Part shown: positions 8,397-17,140 of the stretch, piece by piece
Layout of the letters: each line of letters starts with the position of its first letter
Position numbering within the stretch: the first letter of the stretch is position 1
Source of the DNA: Microbacterium karelineae
Lineage (GTDB): Bacteria; Actinomycetota; Actinomycetes; Actinomycetales; Microbacteriaceae
Direction: 5' to 3'
Assembly (NCBI RefSeq): GCF_009745985.1
Contig: NZ_WFIX01000182.1
Location: 338,296-402,295, forward strand
DNA: 64,000 nucleotides
Position numbers and translations under genes: made by a program
Notes under the pieces: model-generated
Seen by the model: the letters and a program-made list of their open reading frames with translations, nothing else
The model's database searches: none
Told to the model about the DNA's origin: nothing

Positions 8397-9260
8397 TCAG
8401 AACGTCGACCGGAGCCGGGCGATCTCCGTCTCGACTTCGAAGTCGGCGGCGGGCCACGCGGGATCGATGTCCTCCAGGGTCTCGAGGAGCAGCGCCTGCA
8501 CTGCGAGCCGCGCGTACCACTTGCAGTCGGCTGGCACGACGAACCAGGGCGCCTCGTCCGTCGAGGTGCGGCGGATCGCCGTCTGGTACGCGTCCTGATA
8601 GGCCGGCCACTCCGAGCGCTCGTCGACATCGCCCGGGTTGTACTTCCAGTGCTTGTCGGGGCGCTCGAGGCGCTCCATCAGCCGCGCGCCCTGCTCCTCG
8701 TACGAGGCGTGCAGCATGACCTTGATCACCCGGGTCCCCTGCGCGACGAGGCGGCGTTCGAAGTCGACGATCGCGTCGTAGCGGCGCTCGATCTCGTCCG
8801 GATCCGCCAGCTCCCGCACCTTTCCGATGAGCACGTCCTCATAGTGCGAGCGGTCGAACACCCCGATGAAGCCGGGCTTCGGCACGCGCTTCTCGATGCG
8901 CCAGAGGAAGTCGTGCTCGAGTTCGTCGGGCGTGGGCGCCTTGAAGGCGGCCAGCTCGACGCCCTGCGGGTCGACGCCGCCGACGACGTGCCGCACGATG
9001 CCGCCCTTGCCGGCCGAATCCATGCCCTGCAGCACGAGGAGCACGGCATCGTGGGCGCCCGCCGTGCGCGCCGCGAACAGCCGCTCCTGGTACTCGGAGA
9101 GCTGCGCGAGCCCCGCCAGCAGATCGGCCTGCCCCGCCTTCTTGCCGCCCTCATAGCCCGGCGTCGAGCGCGGATCGACGCTCGGCAGCACGAGGCCGTC
9201 CCCCGCCCGCAGGCACGCGCGCGCGTCATCTGTCCACTTCATCTGGCTCTTCGCGGTCAT
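8397..9260 (-). CDS. ppk2: Polyphosphate kinase 2 family protein
   Basis: A 287-residue PPK2-family enzyme that transfers phosphate between polyphosphate and nucleotides. The Walker A loop GMDSAGKGG is at residues 79-87 and the lid region FDRSHYEDVLIG at about 135-146. The ATG at 9260 is chosen because upstream in-frame residues fall in the hairpin region and do not resemble the family. Single-domain length fits the polyphosphate:(A/G)DP or AMP phosphotransferase classes; the class cannot be decided by eye. A long hairpin lies 29 bases upstream of the start. Confidence 0.9.
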   Translation of the reverse strand: MTAKSQMKWTDDARACLRAGDGLVLPSVDPRSTPGYEGGKKAGQADLLAGLAQLSEYQERLFAARTAGAHDAVLLVLQGMDSAGKGGIVRHVVGGVDPQGVELAAFKAPTPDELEHDFLWRIEKRVPKPGFIGVFDRSHYEDVLIGKVRELADPDEIERRYDAIVDFERRLVAQGTRVIKVMLHASYEEQGARLMERLERPDKHWKYNPGDVDERSEWPAYQDAYQTAIRRTSTDEAPWFVVPADCKWYARLAVQALLLETLEDIDPAWPAADFEVETEIARLRSTF

Positions 9261-9289
9261 ACGGCCAGTCAACCCGACGGACCCGCGGA

Positions 9290-9373
9290 TGCACAACGAC
9301 GCGGATTCTGCGCCGACCCCCGCGACACGCCGGGGAATCGACACCGGGTGCACAGAGTTGGCGTCGTTGCGCA
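9290..9373. repeat. Conserved-arm intergenic hairpin, copy A
   Basis: The left arm contains ACGACGCGGATTCTG and the right arm CAGAGTTGGCGTCGT; they pair with one mismatch and two G-T wobbles. The arm core matches the copies at 19813, 37871 and 46054, while the 40-odd-base loop differs. It sits 29 bases upstream of the ppk2 start and 11 bases after the menD stop. Confidence 0.8.
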
Positions 9374-9384
9374 GGGGAGCGCGC

Positions 9385-11094
9385 TCAGCGGTCGAGCGGA
9401 ACCTCGATGATGGTCGCGCCCGCGGCCGCCGTCAGCGCCTGGTCGAGCTCCGACCGCGTCGTCGCCCGCACATGCTCCCAGCCGTAGGCGTGCGCGAGCC
9501 CCGCGATGTCCGCCGACTGCGGCGTCAGCTGCACGCGGTCCATCGCCCCGGGCGGTGCGACGCGGGCCACCTCGAGCCCGTCGAAGATCGTGCCGCCGCC
9601 GTCGTTCCCGACGACGATCTGGATCCGCGGGCGCGGCTCGTCGTCCGGCAGCAGCAGGGATCCGACGTCGTGCAGGAACGCGAGATCGCCGAGGATCACC
9701 CGGGTCATGCCCTGCTCGCCGTCGGCCTGGCTCGCGAGCGCGATGCCGAGGGCGGTCGCGATCGTGCCGTCGATGCCCGCGAGCCCGCGATTCGCGTGCA
9801 CGGGCACCTTCTTGCCCGCCAGGACGTCGTCCGCGACGCGCACGAGCCGGCTCGAGCCGAATACGAGGCGGTCGTGCGGCCACGTCGCGCGCCACACGCC
9901 CGCGACGAGCTGCGCGCGGTCGAGAGGAGTGCGCACCGCCTCGAGCTCGGCGCGCACGGCGCCGAGGCGGGTCTTCCGATCCGTCGAGGCCAGCGCCGCC
10001 GAATCGGGCGCCGCCGTCTCGAGGTCGACCATGTGCGCGCGCGACCAGCGCATCCAGGATCCGAGCCACTCGCGGTCGGCCTCGCCGGGCGCGACCGCGA
10101 CCGCGTCGGCGCGCGTCGTGGATCCGCTGAGGTCGAGGGCCTCGTCCGTGCCCCGCAGCGCCACGATCTCGATGTCGCGCCGTGAGAGCAGCGCGGCGAC
10201 CTCGCGCCCGAGGGTGGGGTGCCCCACGACCACGACGCGCTCGATGCCCCCGCCGAGGTCGGGGTCGGCGAGCGCAGCCCGATAGCCGTGGACCACCCGG
10301 CGCCCGAAGCGCGCCCCGCTGACGATCTCGGCGACGAGCGGCCAGTCGCCCTGGTGCGCGATGACCTCGGCGTCGGCACCCGCGTCGGCGCCGGCGACGA
10401 CGACCGTGCGCGGCCCGGGCTCGAGCGTGACGGGCTCGGGAGGATCGGGCAGCAGCGCCTGCGCCGCGCTGACGGCCGCGCCGCCGCGGGAGCGGCCCTC
10501 GGCGAACCATGCGGGAAGGGATCCGGCGAGGGGCTCGCGGAACGGCAGATTGAGGTGCGCGACGCCCTGCACCGCCTCGCCCGCTGCGGCAACGAAGGCG
10601 CGTGCGGCGAGCGTACGCATCTCGGCGCCCTCGCCGTCCGCCCCCGCCGGCACGTCGGCGTCGTGCGCGAAGCGCGCCGCGGATCCGAACATGCCGGGCT
10701 GCGCCGTCGTCTGGTTCGCCCCGACGCCGCGCAGCTCGGGCGGCCGATCGGCGGTGAGGAGCACGAGAGGCACGCCGGAGTGGTGTGCCTCGAGCGCCGC
10801 GGGCAGCAGGTTCGCCACGGCCGTGCCCGATGTGCAGATCACGAGGGCCGGGACCCGCGTGGCGCGGCCGATCCCGAGGGCCGTGAATCCGGCGGCGCGC
10901 TCGTCGATGCGCACGTGCAGCGAGATGCGCGCCTGCCGCTCGAGGTCCGCCGCGGCGAGCGCCAGGGCCTGCGAGCGGGATCCGGGGCTGACGACGACGT
11001 GCCGCACGCCGAGCGCGACGAACGCGTCGAGGAGCGCGCAGGCGGCATCCGTCGCGGGGGACGGGGCGCCGCCGGGTTCGTCACCCGCGGGCAT
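9385..11094 (-). CDS. menD: 2-succinyl-5-enolpyruvyl-6-hydroxy-3-cyclohexene-1-carboxylate synthase
   Basis: A 569-residue thiamine-diphosphate enzyme of menaquinone synthesis that joins 2-oxoglutarate to isochorismate. Visible motifs are VVSPGSRSQALALA near the N-terminus, ICTSGTAVANLLPAALEAHHSG, LLTADRPPELRGVGANQTT, NRGLAGIDGTIATALG and the cofactor segment LGDLAFLHDVGSLLLPDD. The start ATG at 11094 gives MPAGDEPGG and overlaps the upstream PLDc_N gene by 14 bases. The other men genes lie 5-10 kb away in the window. Confidence 0.95.
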   Translation of the reverse strand: MPAGDEPGGAPSPATDAACALLDAFVALGVRHVVVSPGSRSQALALAAADLERQARISLHVRIDERAAGFTALGIGRATRVPALVICTSGTAVANLLPAALEAHHSGVPLVLLTADRPPELRGVGANQTTAQPGMFGSAARFAHDADVPAGADGEGAEMRTLAARAFVAAAGEAVQGVAHLNLPFREPLAGSLPAWFAEGRSRGGAAVSAAQALLPDPPEPVTLEPGPRTVVVAGADAGADAEVIAHQGDWPLVAEIVSGARFGRRVVHGYRAALADPDLGGGIERVVVVGHPTLGREVAALLSRRDIEIVALRGTDEALDLSGSTTRADAVAVAPGEADREWLGSWMRWSRAHMVDLETAAPDSAALASTDRKTRLGAVRAELEAVRTPLDRAQLVAGVWRATWPHDRLVFGSSRLVRVADDVLAGKKVPVHANRGLAGIDGTIATALGIALASQADGEQGMTRVILGDLAFLHDVGSLLLPDDEPRPRIQIVVGNDGGGTIFDGLEVARVAPPGAMDRVQLTPQSADIAGLAHAYGWEHVRATTRSELDQALTAAAGATIIEVPLDR

Positions 11095-11635
11095 CGCGCG
11101 GATCGTCCTCGGGGTCGTCGCCCTGCGTCCGCGCGCCGGCATCGCCGTCGTCCGGGGCGTCCTCGTCGGCATCGCGCAGCGGATCGGAATCGCCGTCGGC
11201 CGCTTCGCCCTGCGGATCCGTGGCGTTCCCATCGGCATCGCGCTGCGGATCGGCGTCGCCGTCCTCGCCGTCCTCGTCGCCCGCGTCGCTCGGCGGGGCA
11301 TCGTCGAGCTTCGGGGCGTCGTCGAACTCCGCCTCGGCGTCGAGCAGCGCCAGCTCCTCCTCGAGGCGGCGGATGCGCTCGTCCGATGCCGAGAGGAAGG
11401 CGGGGTCGTCTTCGGGACCGATCCGGCTCGCGGCGCCCGCCGCGACGTATCCGGGTCGGGCGCGCCCGATCGTCCACCAGAGGATCCCGCCGATCACGGG
11501 CACGAGCGTGATGACGACCCAGGTGCGCTTCGAGACGCCGCGGTGACGCGACTCGGGCTGCACCGCGCAGTCGACGATGCTCAGCACGGTGAAGACGACC
11601 GCGGCGACCGCGAGGATGATGAGGATGCGTGCCAC
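11081..11635 (-). CDS. PLDc_N-domain membrane protein with acidic tail
   Basis: A 184-residue protein with two predicted membrane helices (MARILIILAVAAVVFTVLS and TWVVITLVPVIGGILWWTIG) that form the short PLDc_N (cardiolipin synthase N-terminal-like) module. This is followed by a very acidic, Asp/Glu/Gly-rich tail from about residue 80 to 184. No phospholipase catalytic domain is present. It overlaps the start of menD by 14 bases, so the two are probably co-translated; a functional link to menaquinone synthesis is not established. Confidence 0.85.
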   Translation of the reverse strand: MARILIILAVAAVVFTVLSIVDCAVQPESRHRGVSKRTWVVITLVPVIGGILWWTIGRARPGYVAAGAASRIGPEDDPAFLSASDERIRRLEEELALLDAEAEFDDAPKLDDAPPSDAGDEDGEDGDADPQRDADGNATDPQGEAADGDSDPLRDADEDAPDDGDAGARTQGDDPEDDPRDARG

Positions 11636-11675
11636 GCGTCCATCCTATTGGGGACCGGTGGGGATGAGCCGGACG

Positions 11676-12437
11676 TCAGGCCTGTTCGACCGGTTCGATG
11701 CGCGGGAACGACGCCGTCTCGTCGCCGACGGGCGACTCGACGGTCTCGACCCCGTCGTCCTCGCCCGTCAGTCGCGCGACGGCCGCCTCGAACTGGCGTG
11801 AGAGTGCGTCGGCCGCCGCCTCACCGTCGCCGCCCGCGATCGCGTCGATGAGCTCGCGGTAGGTCGGCGAGACGGATCGGCGCACGTGGTAGCCGTCCTC
11901 GGCGCTGAGGCTCGCGATCCGCGTCTCCGCGAGCAGCGTCGCGATGCGCGCCGACAGCCGGGCGCTGCCGACGAGGTCGACGAGCTGGCTGTGGAACGCG
12001 ATGTCGGCATCGCCGATCGGAACGGCCTCCGTACCGGTGCTGACGGTGACGAGCCGCGCGAGGCACGCCTCGAGCTCGGCGATCTCGCGCGCCCGGGGGC
12101 GCTGCGCGAGACGCCTGGCCGCGTGCGCCTCGATCGCGAGCCGCGCCTCGTAGAGGTCGTCGACCTCGTCGGCGCGGATCCGGCGCACGCGCAGCCCGCG
12201 ACCCGGCACGGACACGAGCAGCCCCTCCTGCACGAGGCGCTGCGCCGCCTCGCGGAGCGGGCCGCGGCTCACGCCGAGCTGGGAGGCGATCTCGACCTCG
12301 CCGATCGGGCCGCCGACGGGCAGATCGCCGGCGAGGATCGCCTTGCGGAGCTCGATGACGATCAGGTCGACGGTGGACATGCGTGCGACGGGCACAACGG
12401 ATCGCGCGACGTCGAATCGGGGGACGGACTTCGTCAC
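11676..12437 (-). CDS. GntR-family regulator, FCD subfamily
   Basis: A 253-residue regulator with an N-terminal winged helix (LRKAILAGDLPVGGPIGEVE, then LGVSRGPLREAAQRLVQEGL) and a C-terminal all-helical FCD domain. The GTG at 12437 is preferred because AGGAGG lies 6 bases before it. It is divergent from the ectoine-type ABC importer, and an ATTGTC/GACAAT inverted repeat lies between the two, so it probably controls that operon. Confidence 0.9.
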   Translation of the reverse strand: MTKSVPRFDVARSVVPVARMSTVDLIVIELRKAILAGDLPVGGPIGEVEIASQLGVSRGPLREAAQRLVQEGLLVSVPGRGLRVRRIRADEVDDLYEARLAIEAHAARRLAQRPRAREIAELEACLARLVTVSTGTEAVPIGDADIAFHSQLVDLVGSARLSARIATLLAETRIASLSAEDGYHVRRSVSPTYRELIDAIAGGDGEAAADALSRQFEAAVARLTGEDDGVETVESPVGDETASFPRIEPVEQA

Positions 12438-12503
12438 GTCACGCCTCCTGTCGCCCAGCAGTTCTCTCACGGGTCGATTGTCTCACCGTCACGATTCTGT
12501 CTC

Positions 12504-12523
12504 ATTGTCGACAGTCGGACAAT
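12504..12523. promoter_or_regulatory. Inverted repeat, likely GntR/FCD operator
   Basis: ATTGTC and GACAAT half-sites separated by 8 bases lie in the divergent region between the GntR regulator and ehuB. FCD-type GntR proteins typically bind such A/T-edged inverted repeats, and this is an A/T-rich island in a GC-rich genome. Confidence 0.6.
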
Positions 12524-12622
12524 AGGATTGATTTGACGTCGACACTGTGCGATCGTTGCCCCGTTCTGCCTCGATGCGGGCTCCACGCGCGCACCGGCTT
12601 CCCACGGAGAGGAAACAGCACG

Positions 12623-13537
12623 ATGATCCGACGCACCATCACGACCACGGGGATCGCCGGCCTCGGCGTCCTCGCTCTCGGCCTCGCCGGGTGCACCTCG
12701 ACGGCGCCATCCGGCGGCGGCGACGGCGAGGGCTCGATGAGCACGCTCGAGACGCTGCAGGAGGAAGGCACGATCACTCTCGCCATCAACGGCGAGCAGC
12801 CGTACTCCTATCTCGACGAGAACGATGAGCCCACGGGCGCCACGATCGAGATGCACAAGAAGATCTTCTCCGAGCTCGGCATCGAGAACATCGAGGTCGA
12901 GCAGGTCGAGTGGGACAGCCTCATCCCGGGCCTCAACGCCGGCCGGTGGGACGCCGTGAGCGCGGGCATGTCGATCACGCCCGACCGCTGCGCCGAGGCC
13001 GCCTTCAGCGACCCCGAGATCATGTACACGACCACCCTCGCCGTGAAGGCCGGAAACCCGATGGGCCTGTCCGATCTCGACTCGGCGCTCGCGTCAGACG
13101 GCGACGTCCGTCTCGCCCTGCAGACCGGCGCGATCGAAGACGGCTACGTCGAGCAGCTCGGCGGCTACGACAACATCGTTCCCGTCGACAGCGCGCAGAA
13201 CGGTCTCGAGGCCGTCAAGACCGATCGCGCCGATGCCTTCGCCCTCACGGCGGTCTCGCTCGAGTGGATGACGCAGGACGACGACGATCTCGAGACCACG
13301 GGCGCGTTCGTGCAGGAGATCGACGGCATCAAGCAGTACGGCGCCGGCGCGACGGTGTTCCGCCAGGCCGACACGGAGCTGCTGGAGGCGTACAACGAGG
13401 CCGCGGCGAACATCACCGGTGACGAGCAGTCGTACCTCGACGTCGTCGAGCCCTTCGGATTCAGCGCCGAGAACCTGCCGCCGCAGGACATGACCACCGA
13501 GCAGCTGTGCTCGGGCGATCTCGAGGAGCTGCAGTAG
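12623..13537 (+). CDS. ehuB: ABC transporter substrate-binding lipoprotein, EhuB-like
   Basis: A 304-residue family 3 solute-binding lipoprotein. Its signal has the lipobox LAGC (MIRRTITTTGIAGLG...LGLAGC). The stretch SLIPGLNAGRWDAVSAGMSI, then TPDRCAEAAFSDPE, closely resembles the ectoine/hydroxyectoine receptor EhuB, and the gene order EhuB-C-D-A agrees. AGAGGAAA precedes the ATG at a normal distance. The likely role is capture of ectoine-type compatible solutes outside the membrane. A polar amino-acid receptor remains possible, so the symbol is moderately sure. Confidence 0.8.
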   Translation: MIRRTITTTGIAGLGVLALGLAGCTSTAPSGGGDGEGSMSTLETLQEEGTITLAINGEQPYSYLDENDEPTGATIEMHKKIFSELGIENIEVEQVEWDSLIPGLNAGRWDAVSAGMSITPDRCAEAAFSDPEIMYTTTLAVKAGNPMGLSDLDSALASDGDVRLALQTGAIEDGYVEQLGGYDNIVPVDSAQNGLEAVKTDRADAFALTAVSLEWMTQDDDDLETTGAFVQEIDGIKQYGAGATVFRQADTELLEAYNEAAANITGDEQSYLDVVEPFGFSAENLPPQDMTTEQLCSGDLEELQ

Positions 13538-13556
13538 TCCCGCAGCTCCGCCCATC

Positions 13557-14270
13557 GTGAACGACAACATCGAGGCGCTCGTCCGGGCGCTCCCCCGGCT
13601 CTGGGACGGCCTGCTCATCACCGTCCAGCTCACCGTGGGGAGCGCCCTGCTCGCGCTCGTCATCGCCATCGTCCTCGGTCTCACGGCCCGCGCGCACAAC
13701 GTGCTCCTCCGGGGCACGGCCCGCGTGATCATCGAGTTCTTCCGCGGCACCTCCCTGCTGGTGCAGCTCTTCTTCCTCTACTTCGTGCTCCCGCTGCCGC
13801 CCCTCTATGTGCAGCTCCCCGCCGTCGTGTGCGGCCTCATCGGCCTCGGGCTGAACTACGGTGCCTACGGCGCCGAGATCGTACGCGGATCCATCAACGC
13901 CGTCCCGAAGGGACAGTGGGAGGCGACGACGGCGCTCAGCATGTCGCGCGCGCAGCGCGTGCGGCGCGTCATCCTCCCGCAGGGGTGGGCCCTCATGCTC
14001 CCGTCGCTGTGCAACCTGCTCATCCAGCTCCTCAAGGGCACGGCGGTCGTCTACCTCATCTCGATCGTCGACCTCACCGCCCGCTTCAACGACCTGCGGC
14101 AGTCCACGGGCGACGTGTTCTTCACCTACTCGATCGCCCTCGTGGCCTACTTCGTGATCGCGTACCTCCTGTCGGCCGGCATGCGCGTGCTCGAGCATCG
14201 GGCCAAGAAGAAGCTCGGGCAGCACGCGCCGCCGATCTTCTCGCTCCGGACGGCGGGCCGAGTCTCATGA
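13557..14270 (+). CDS. ehuC: ABC transporter permease, EhuC-like
   Basis: A 237-residue HisM/ArtQ-type permease starting on GTG, 19 bases after ehuB. Membrane helices and the polar-amino-acid permease loop (GAEIVRGSINAVPKGQWEAT) are clear. Its stop overlaps the start of the next permease as ATGA. With the next permease it forms the membrane channel of the ectoine-type importer. The ribosome site before the GTG is weak, so coupling with ehuB is possible. Confidence 0.85.
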   Translation: MNDNIEALVRALPRLWDGLLITVQLTVGSALLALVIAIVLGLTARAHNVLLRGTARVIIEFFRGTSLLVQLFFLYFVLPLPPLYVQLPAVVCGLIGLGLNYGAYGAEIVRGSINAVPKGQWEATTALSMSRAQRVRRVILPQGWALMLPSLCNLLIQLLKGTAVVYLISIVDLTARFNDLRQSTGDVFFTYSIALVAYFVIAYLLSAGMRVLEHRAKKKLGQHAPPIFSLRTAGRVS

Positions 14271-14920
14271 TCGACACCACGCCCTGGAAATGGGAGCACG
14301 TCTGGGCCGCGCTGCCCGACATGCTCTACGCCTTCGTCACCGTCACGCTCTTCGTGACGATCCTCGGCAGCGTCATCGCCGCCGTCCTCGGCCTCGGGAT
14401 CGCCCTGCTGCGGAAGACGGTTCCGGGCACCGTGTCCGCTGTCATCACCTTCGTGGTCGACTTCATCCGGATGACGCCGCTCGTGATCCAGCTCCTCTTC
14501 CCCTACTTCGCGTTCCCGCATCTCGACCCGCTGATGATCGGGGTCGTCGTATTCGGGATCCACTACGCCAGCTACATGGCGGAGGTGTATCGCGCGGGGA
14601 TCGACGCCGTGCCGAAGGGGCAGTGGGAGGCTGCGACCGCGCTGTCGATGTCGCGCCGCCGCACGTGGACCGCCGTTGTCGTGCCTCAGGCCATCCGGTC
14701 GACACTGCCCGCCCTCGGCAACTACGTCATCTCGATGTTCAAGGAGACGCCGTTCCTCACGGCGATCACGGTCATCGACATGCTCGGTGCGGCCATGACG
14801 TACGGCGGTCAGCACTTCCGTTCCATCGAGGTCGTCACGCTCGCCGGCATCCTCTTCCTCATCGCGAGCTACCCCACCTCACTCCTCATCGGGCGATTGG
14901 AGAAGCGCCTTGCCTACTGA
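14267..14920 (+). CDS. ehuD: ABC transporter permease, EhuD-like
   Basis: A 217-residue permease. The ATG overlaps the stop of ehuC by four bases and gives MIDTTPWKWEHVWAALPDML. It carries the conserved loop AEVYRAGIDAVPKGQWEAATALSM typical of polar amino-acid/ectoine permeases and about five membrane helices. It pairs with EhuC, and its 3' end overlaps the ATPase gene by 11 bases. Confidence 0.86.
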   Translation: MIDTTPWKWEHVWAALPDMLYAFVTVTLFVTILGSVIAAVLGLGIALLRKTVPGTVSAVITFVVDFIRMTPLVIQLLFPYFAFPHLDPLMIGVVVFGIHYASYMAEVYRAGIDAVPKGQWEAATALSMSRRRTWTAVVVPQAIRSTLPALGNYVISMFKETPFLTAITVIDMLGAAMTYGGQHFRSIEVVTLAGILFLIASYPTSLLIGRLEKRLAY

Positions 14921-15725
14921 ACCCCACATCCACACCGGCGCCATCGAGCTGGCGGAGGGCGAGACGCCCGCGATCCGCTTCGAGCACGTCGTGAAGCGCT
15001 ACGGCGACAACACGGTGCTCGACGGGCTGAACTTCACGGTGCGCAAGGGCGACCGCGTCACGCTGATCGGCCCCAGCGGATCCGGCAAGACGACGATCCT
15101 GCGCCTCGTGATGACGCTCGAGGACTCGACCGACGGCTACATCCTCATCGACGGGAAGCCGCTCACGCACGAGCCCCGGGACGGGAAGCGCGTCGCGATC
15201 AAGGACAGGCGCCGCGCCGAGATGCGCAAGCGCATCGGCATGGTGTTCCAGCAGTTCAACCTGTTCCCGAACATGACGGTGCTCGAGAACATCGTCGAGG
15301 CGCCCGTGCACGTGCTCGGCGTCTCGAAGTCCGACGCCATCACGCGGGCCCACGAGCTGCTCGCGCAGGTCGGTCTGCCCGACAAGGCCGACGCGCACCC
15401 GACGTCGCTCTCGGGCGGCCAGCAGCAGCGCGTCGCGATCGCGCGATGCCTGGCGATGGATCCCGAGATCATGCTCCTCGACGAGGTCACGAGCGCCCTC
15501 GATCCCGAGGTCGTCGGCGAGGTGCTGGGGATCCTCCGCACGATCGCCGAGACGACCGATGTGACGATGCTGATCGTCACCCACGAGATGCAGTTCGCCC
15601 GCGACGTGTCGAACCGGGTGCTGATGTTCGACAAGGGGCGCATCGTCGAGGAGGGCGATCCGAACGCCATCTTCGACGACCCCCAGGAGCAGCGCACGAA
15701 GGACTTCCTCTCGGCCGTCTCGTGA
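14910..15725 (+). CDS. ehuA: ABC transporter ATPase, EhuA-like
   Basis: A 271-residue ATPase that powers the importer. Walker A is GPSGSGKTTILR, the signature is LSGGQQQRVAIARCLAMDPE, and Walker B is MLLDEVTSALD. The start is the TTG at 14910, with GGAG seven bases upstream, inside the end of ehuD. Residues between Walker A and the signature include an extended segment, EPRDGKRVAIKDRRRAEMRK, as seen in EhuA proteins. The last gene of the operon; DUF4229 follows 31 bases later. Confidence 0.87.
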   Translation: MPTEPHIHTGAIELAEGETPAIRFEHVVKRYGDNTVLDGLNFTVRKGDRVTLIGPSGSGKTTILRLVMTLEDSTDGYILIDGKPLTHEPRDGKRVAIKDRRRAEMRKRIGMVFQQFNLFPNMTVLENIVEAPVHVLGVSKSDAITRAHELLAQVGLPDKADAHPTSLSGGQQQRVAIARCLAMDPEIMLLDEVTSALDPEVVGEVLGILRTIAETTDVTMLIVTHEMQFARDVSNRVLMFDKGRIVEEGDPNAIFDDPQEQRTKDFLSAVS

Positions 15726-15756
15726 GGCGCCCAGCCGTGGATCCTACGATGGATCC

Positions 15757-16047
15757 GTGAAGATCCGCTCCCTCGTCGTCTACTCGCTGCTGCGCCTCGC
15801 GTTCTTCCTCGTGCCGCTCGGCGTCATGATGCTGTTCCCCGCGTTCCAGGACCTGTGGTGGCTCGCGGTCATCTTCGCCGCGCTCATCGGCCTCAGCCTG
15901 TCGATCGTGTTCCTCCGGAAGCCGCTCGGCGAGGTCTCATCGGGGATCCACGAGCGCCAGCAGGCGAAGAACCGCCCGCGCACCGCCCGCGAGGTCGACG
16001 ACGAGATCGAGGACGCCGCGAACGAGGCCGCCCAGAAGGACGAGTGA
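15757..16047 (+). CDS. DUF4229 membrane protein
   Basis: A 96-residue protein with two membrane helices (VVYSLLRLAFFLVPLGVMML and WLAVIFAALIGLSLSIVFL) and a charged, partly helical C-terminus. It starts on GTG with TACGAT 7 bases before it, consistent with a leaderless transcript. DUF4229 genes commonly stand beside menaquinone genes in actinobacteria; here it faces menA across a hairpin. The molecular function is unknown. Confidence 0.85.
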   Translation: MKIRSLVVYSLLRLAFFLVPLGVMMLFPAFQDLWWLAVIFAALIGLSLSIVFLRKPLGEVSSGIHERQQAKNRPRTAREVDDEIEDAANEAAQKDE

Positions 16048-16050
16048 CCC

Positions 16051-16118
16051 CAACCCTTCATTTCTGGCACATCCCTGCACCGGATCCCGTACGGATATGT
16101 GCCAGAGATGAAGGGTTG
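16051..16118. terminator. Long-armed hairpin between convergent DUF4229 and menA genes
   Basis: 22-bp arms (16051-16072 and 16097-16118) pair with a single T-G wobble around a 24-base loop. It lies within 10 bases of both stop codons, so it can serve as a bidirectional terminator. No U-tract follows. Confidence 0.7.
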
Positions 16119-16126
16119 TCGGTGCG

Positions 16127-17083
16127 TCAGCCCACGAACGCCCAGGCGAGGAAGACGCCGTAGATCGGCGAGCTGATCGACGTCAGGGCGAGGGCCGTGA
16201 TGAGCTCGCGCGGCGTGCGGTGGCTCCACACGATCACGATCGCGGGTCCCGCGGCGATGAGCGCGAAGAAGGCCAGCCACGCGATCGGGTAGAACAGGGC
16301 GAGCCAACCCGCGATCGCGAAGGCGAGCGCGATGAGGACCGTGAAGAGGATCTTCGTGCCGAGCGCGCCGATCACGACCGATAGGGTGCGCTTGCCGGCC
16401 TCGCGGTCCTGGTCGATGTCGCGCAGGTTGTTGGCGAGCAGCACAGCCACGGCGAGCAGCCCCGCCGCGACGGCGCCGGCCCACGCCTCCTGCGGCAAGA
16501 ACAGCGCCTGCACCCACGTCGTGCCGAGCGTCGCGACGAGGCCGAAGAACACGAAGACGAACACCTCGCCGAGGGCGTGATATCCGTACGGTCGCTTGCC
16601 GCCCGTATAGAACCACGCGGCGACGATGCACACGGCTCCGACGGCGAGCATCCACCACTGCTGGGTGCGGATGACGATCGCGAGTCCGGCGAGCGCCGCG
16701 ATCCCGAAGAACGCGAACGCGACGGTCAGCACGCGCTTCGCGGGGACCCTCCCCGACGCCGTGAGCCGGGCGGGCCCGACGCGGAAGTCGTCCGTTCCCC
16801 GGATCCCATCCGAGTAGTCGTTCGCGAAGTTGACGCCGACCTGCAGCGCGACCGCGACGACGAGGCAGGCGAGCGCGATGACCCGGTGGAACTCGCGGTC
16901 TCCGTCCGCGAGGATCGCGGCGCCGGTGCCGATGATGATCGGCGTGATCGCGAGGGGCAGCGTGCGCAGCCGCGCCGCGCCGATCCAGTCACGCCCCGTC
17001 ACGGGCTTCGGAGGCGGCGCCGATACGGAGCCGCGCTTGGCCGGGTTGCCGGGGATGTTCCGCTTCTTCTTCGCCTTCGCCAC
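16127..17083 (-). CDS. menA: 1,4-dihydroxy-2-naphthoate polyprenyltransferase
   Basis: A 318-residue UbiA-family membrane enzyme that attaches the polyprenyl tail to dihydroxynaphthoate. The two Asp-rich metal/diphosphate motifs are NDYSDGIRGTDD (about residues 88-99) and NNLRDIDQDREAGKR. About eight membrane helices follow a basic, Pro-rich N-terminus (MAKAKKKRNIPGNPAKRG). Convergent with DUF4229 and divergent from the Lsr2 gene. An intact member of the menaquinone set in this window. Confidence 0.95.
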   Translation of the reverse strand: MAKAKKKRNIPGNPAKRGSVSAPPPKPVTGRDWIGAARLRTLPLAITPIIIGTGAAILADGDREFHRVIALACLVVAVALQVGVNFANDYSDGIRGTDDFRVGPARLTASGRVPAKRVLTVAFAFFGIAALAGLAIVIRTQQWWMLAVGAVCIVAAWFYTGGKRPYGYHALGEVFVFVFFGLVATLGTTWVQALFLPQEAWAGAVAAGLLAVAVLLANNLRDIDQDREAGKRTLSVVIGALGTKILFTVLIALAFAIAGWLALFYPIAWLAFFALIAAGPAIVIVWSHRTPRELITALALTSISSPIYGVFLAWAFVG

Positions 17084-17140
17084 GAGGATTCATCGTACGC
17101 GGGTGCGAGCCGGCGGCGCCCTTCCGCCTAGGCTGGCGGC

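Noticed and set aside
11687-11700. TTCGACCGGTTCGA, similar to the LacI operator
   Set aside because: It lies inside the 3' end of the GntR gene, departs from the palindrome at one half-site, and is not near a sugar gene promoter; probably chance.
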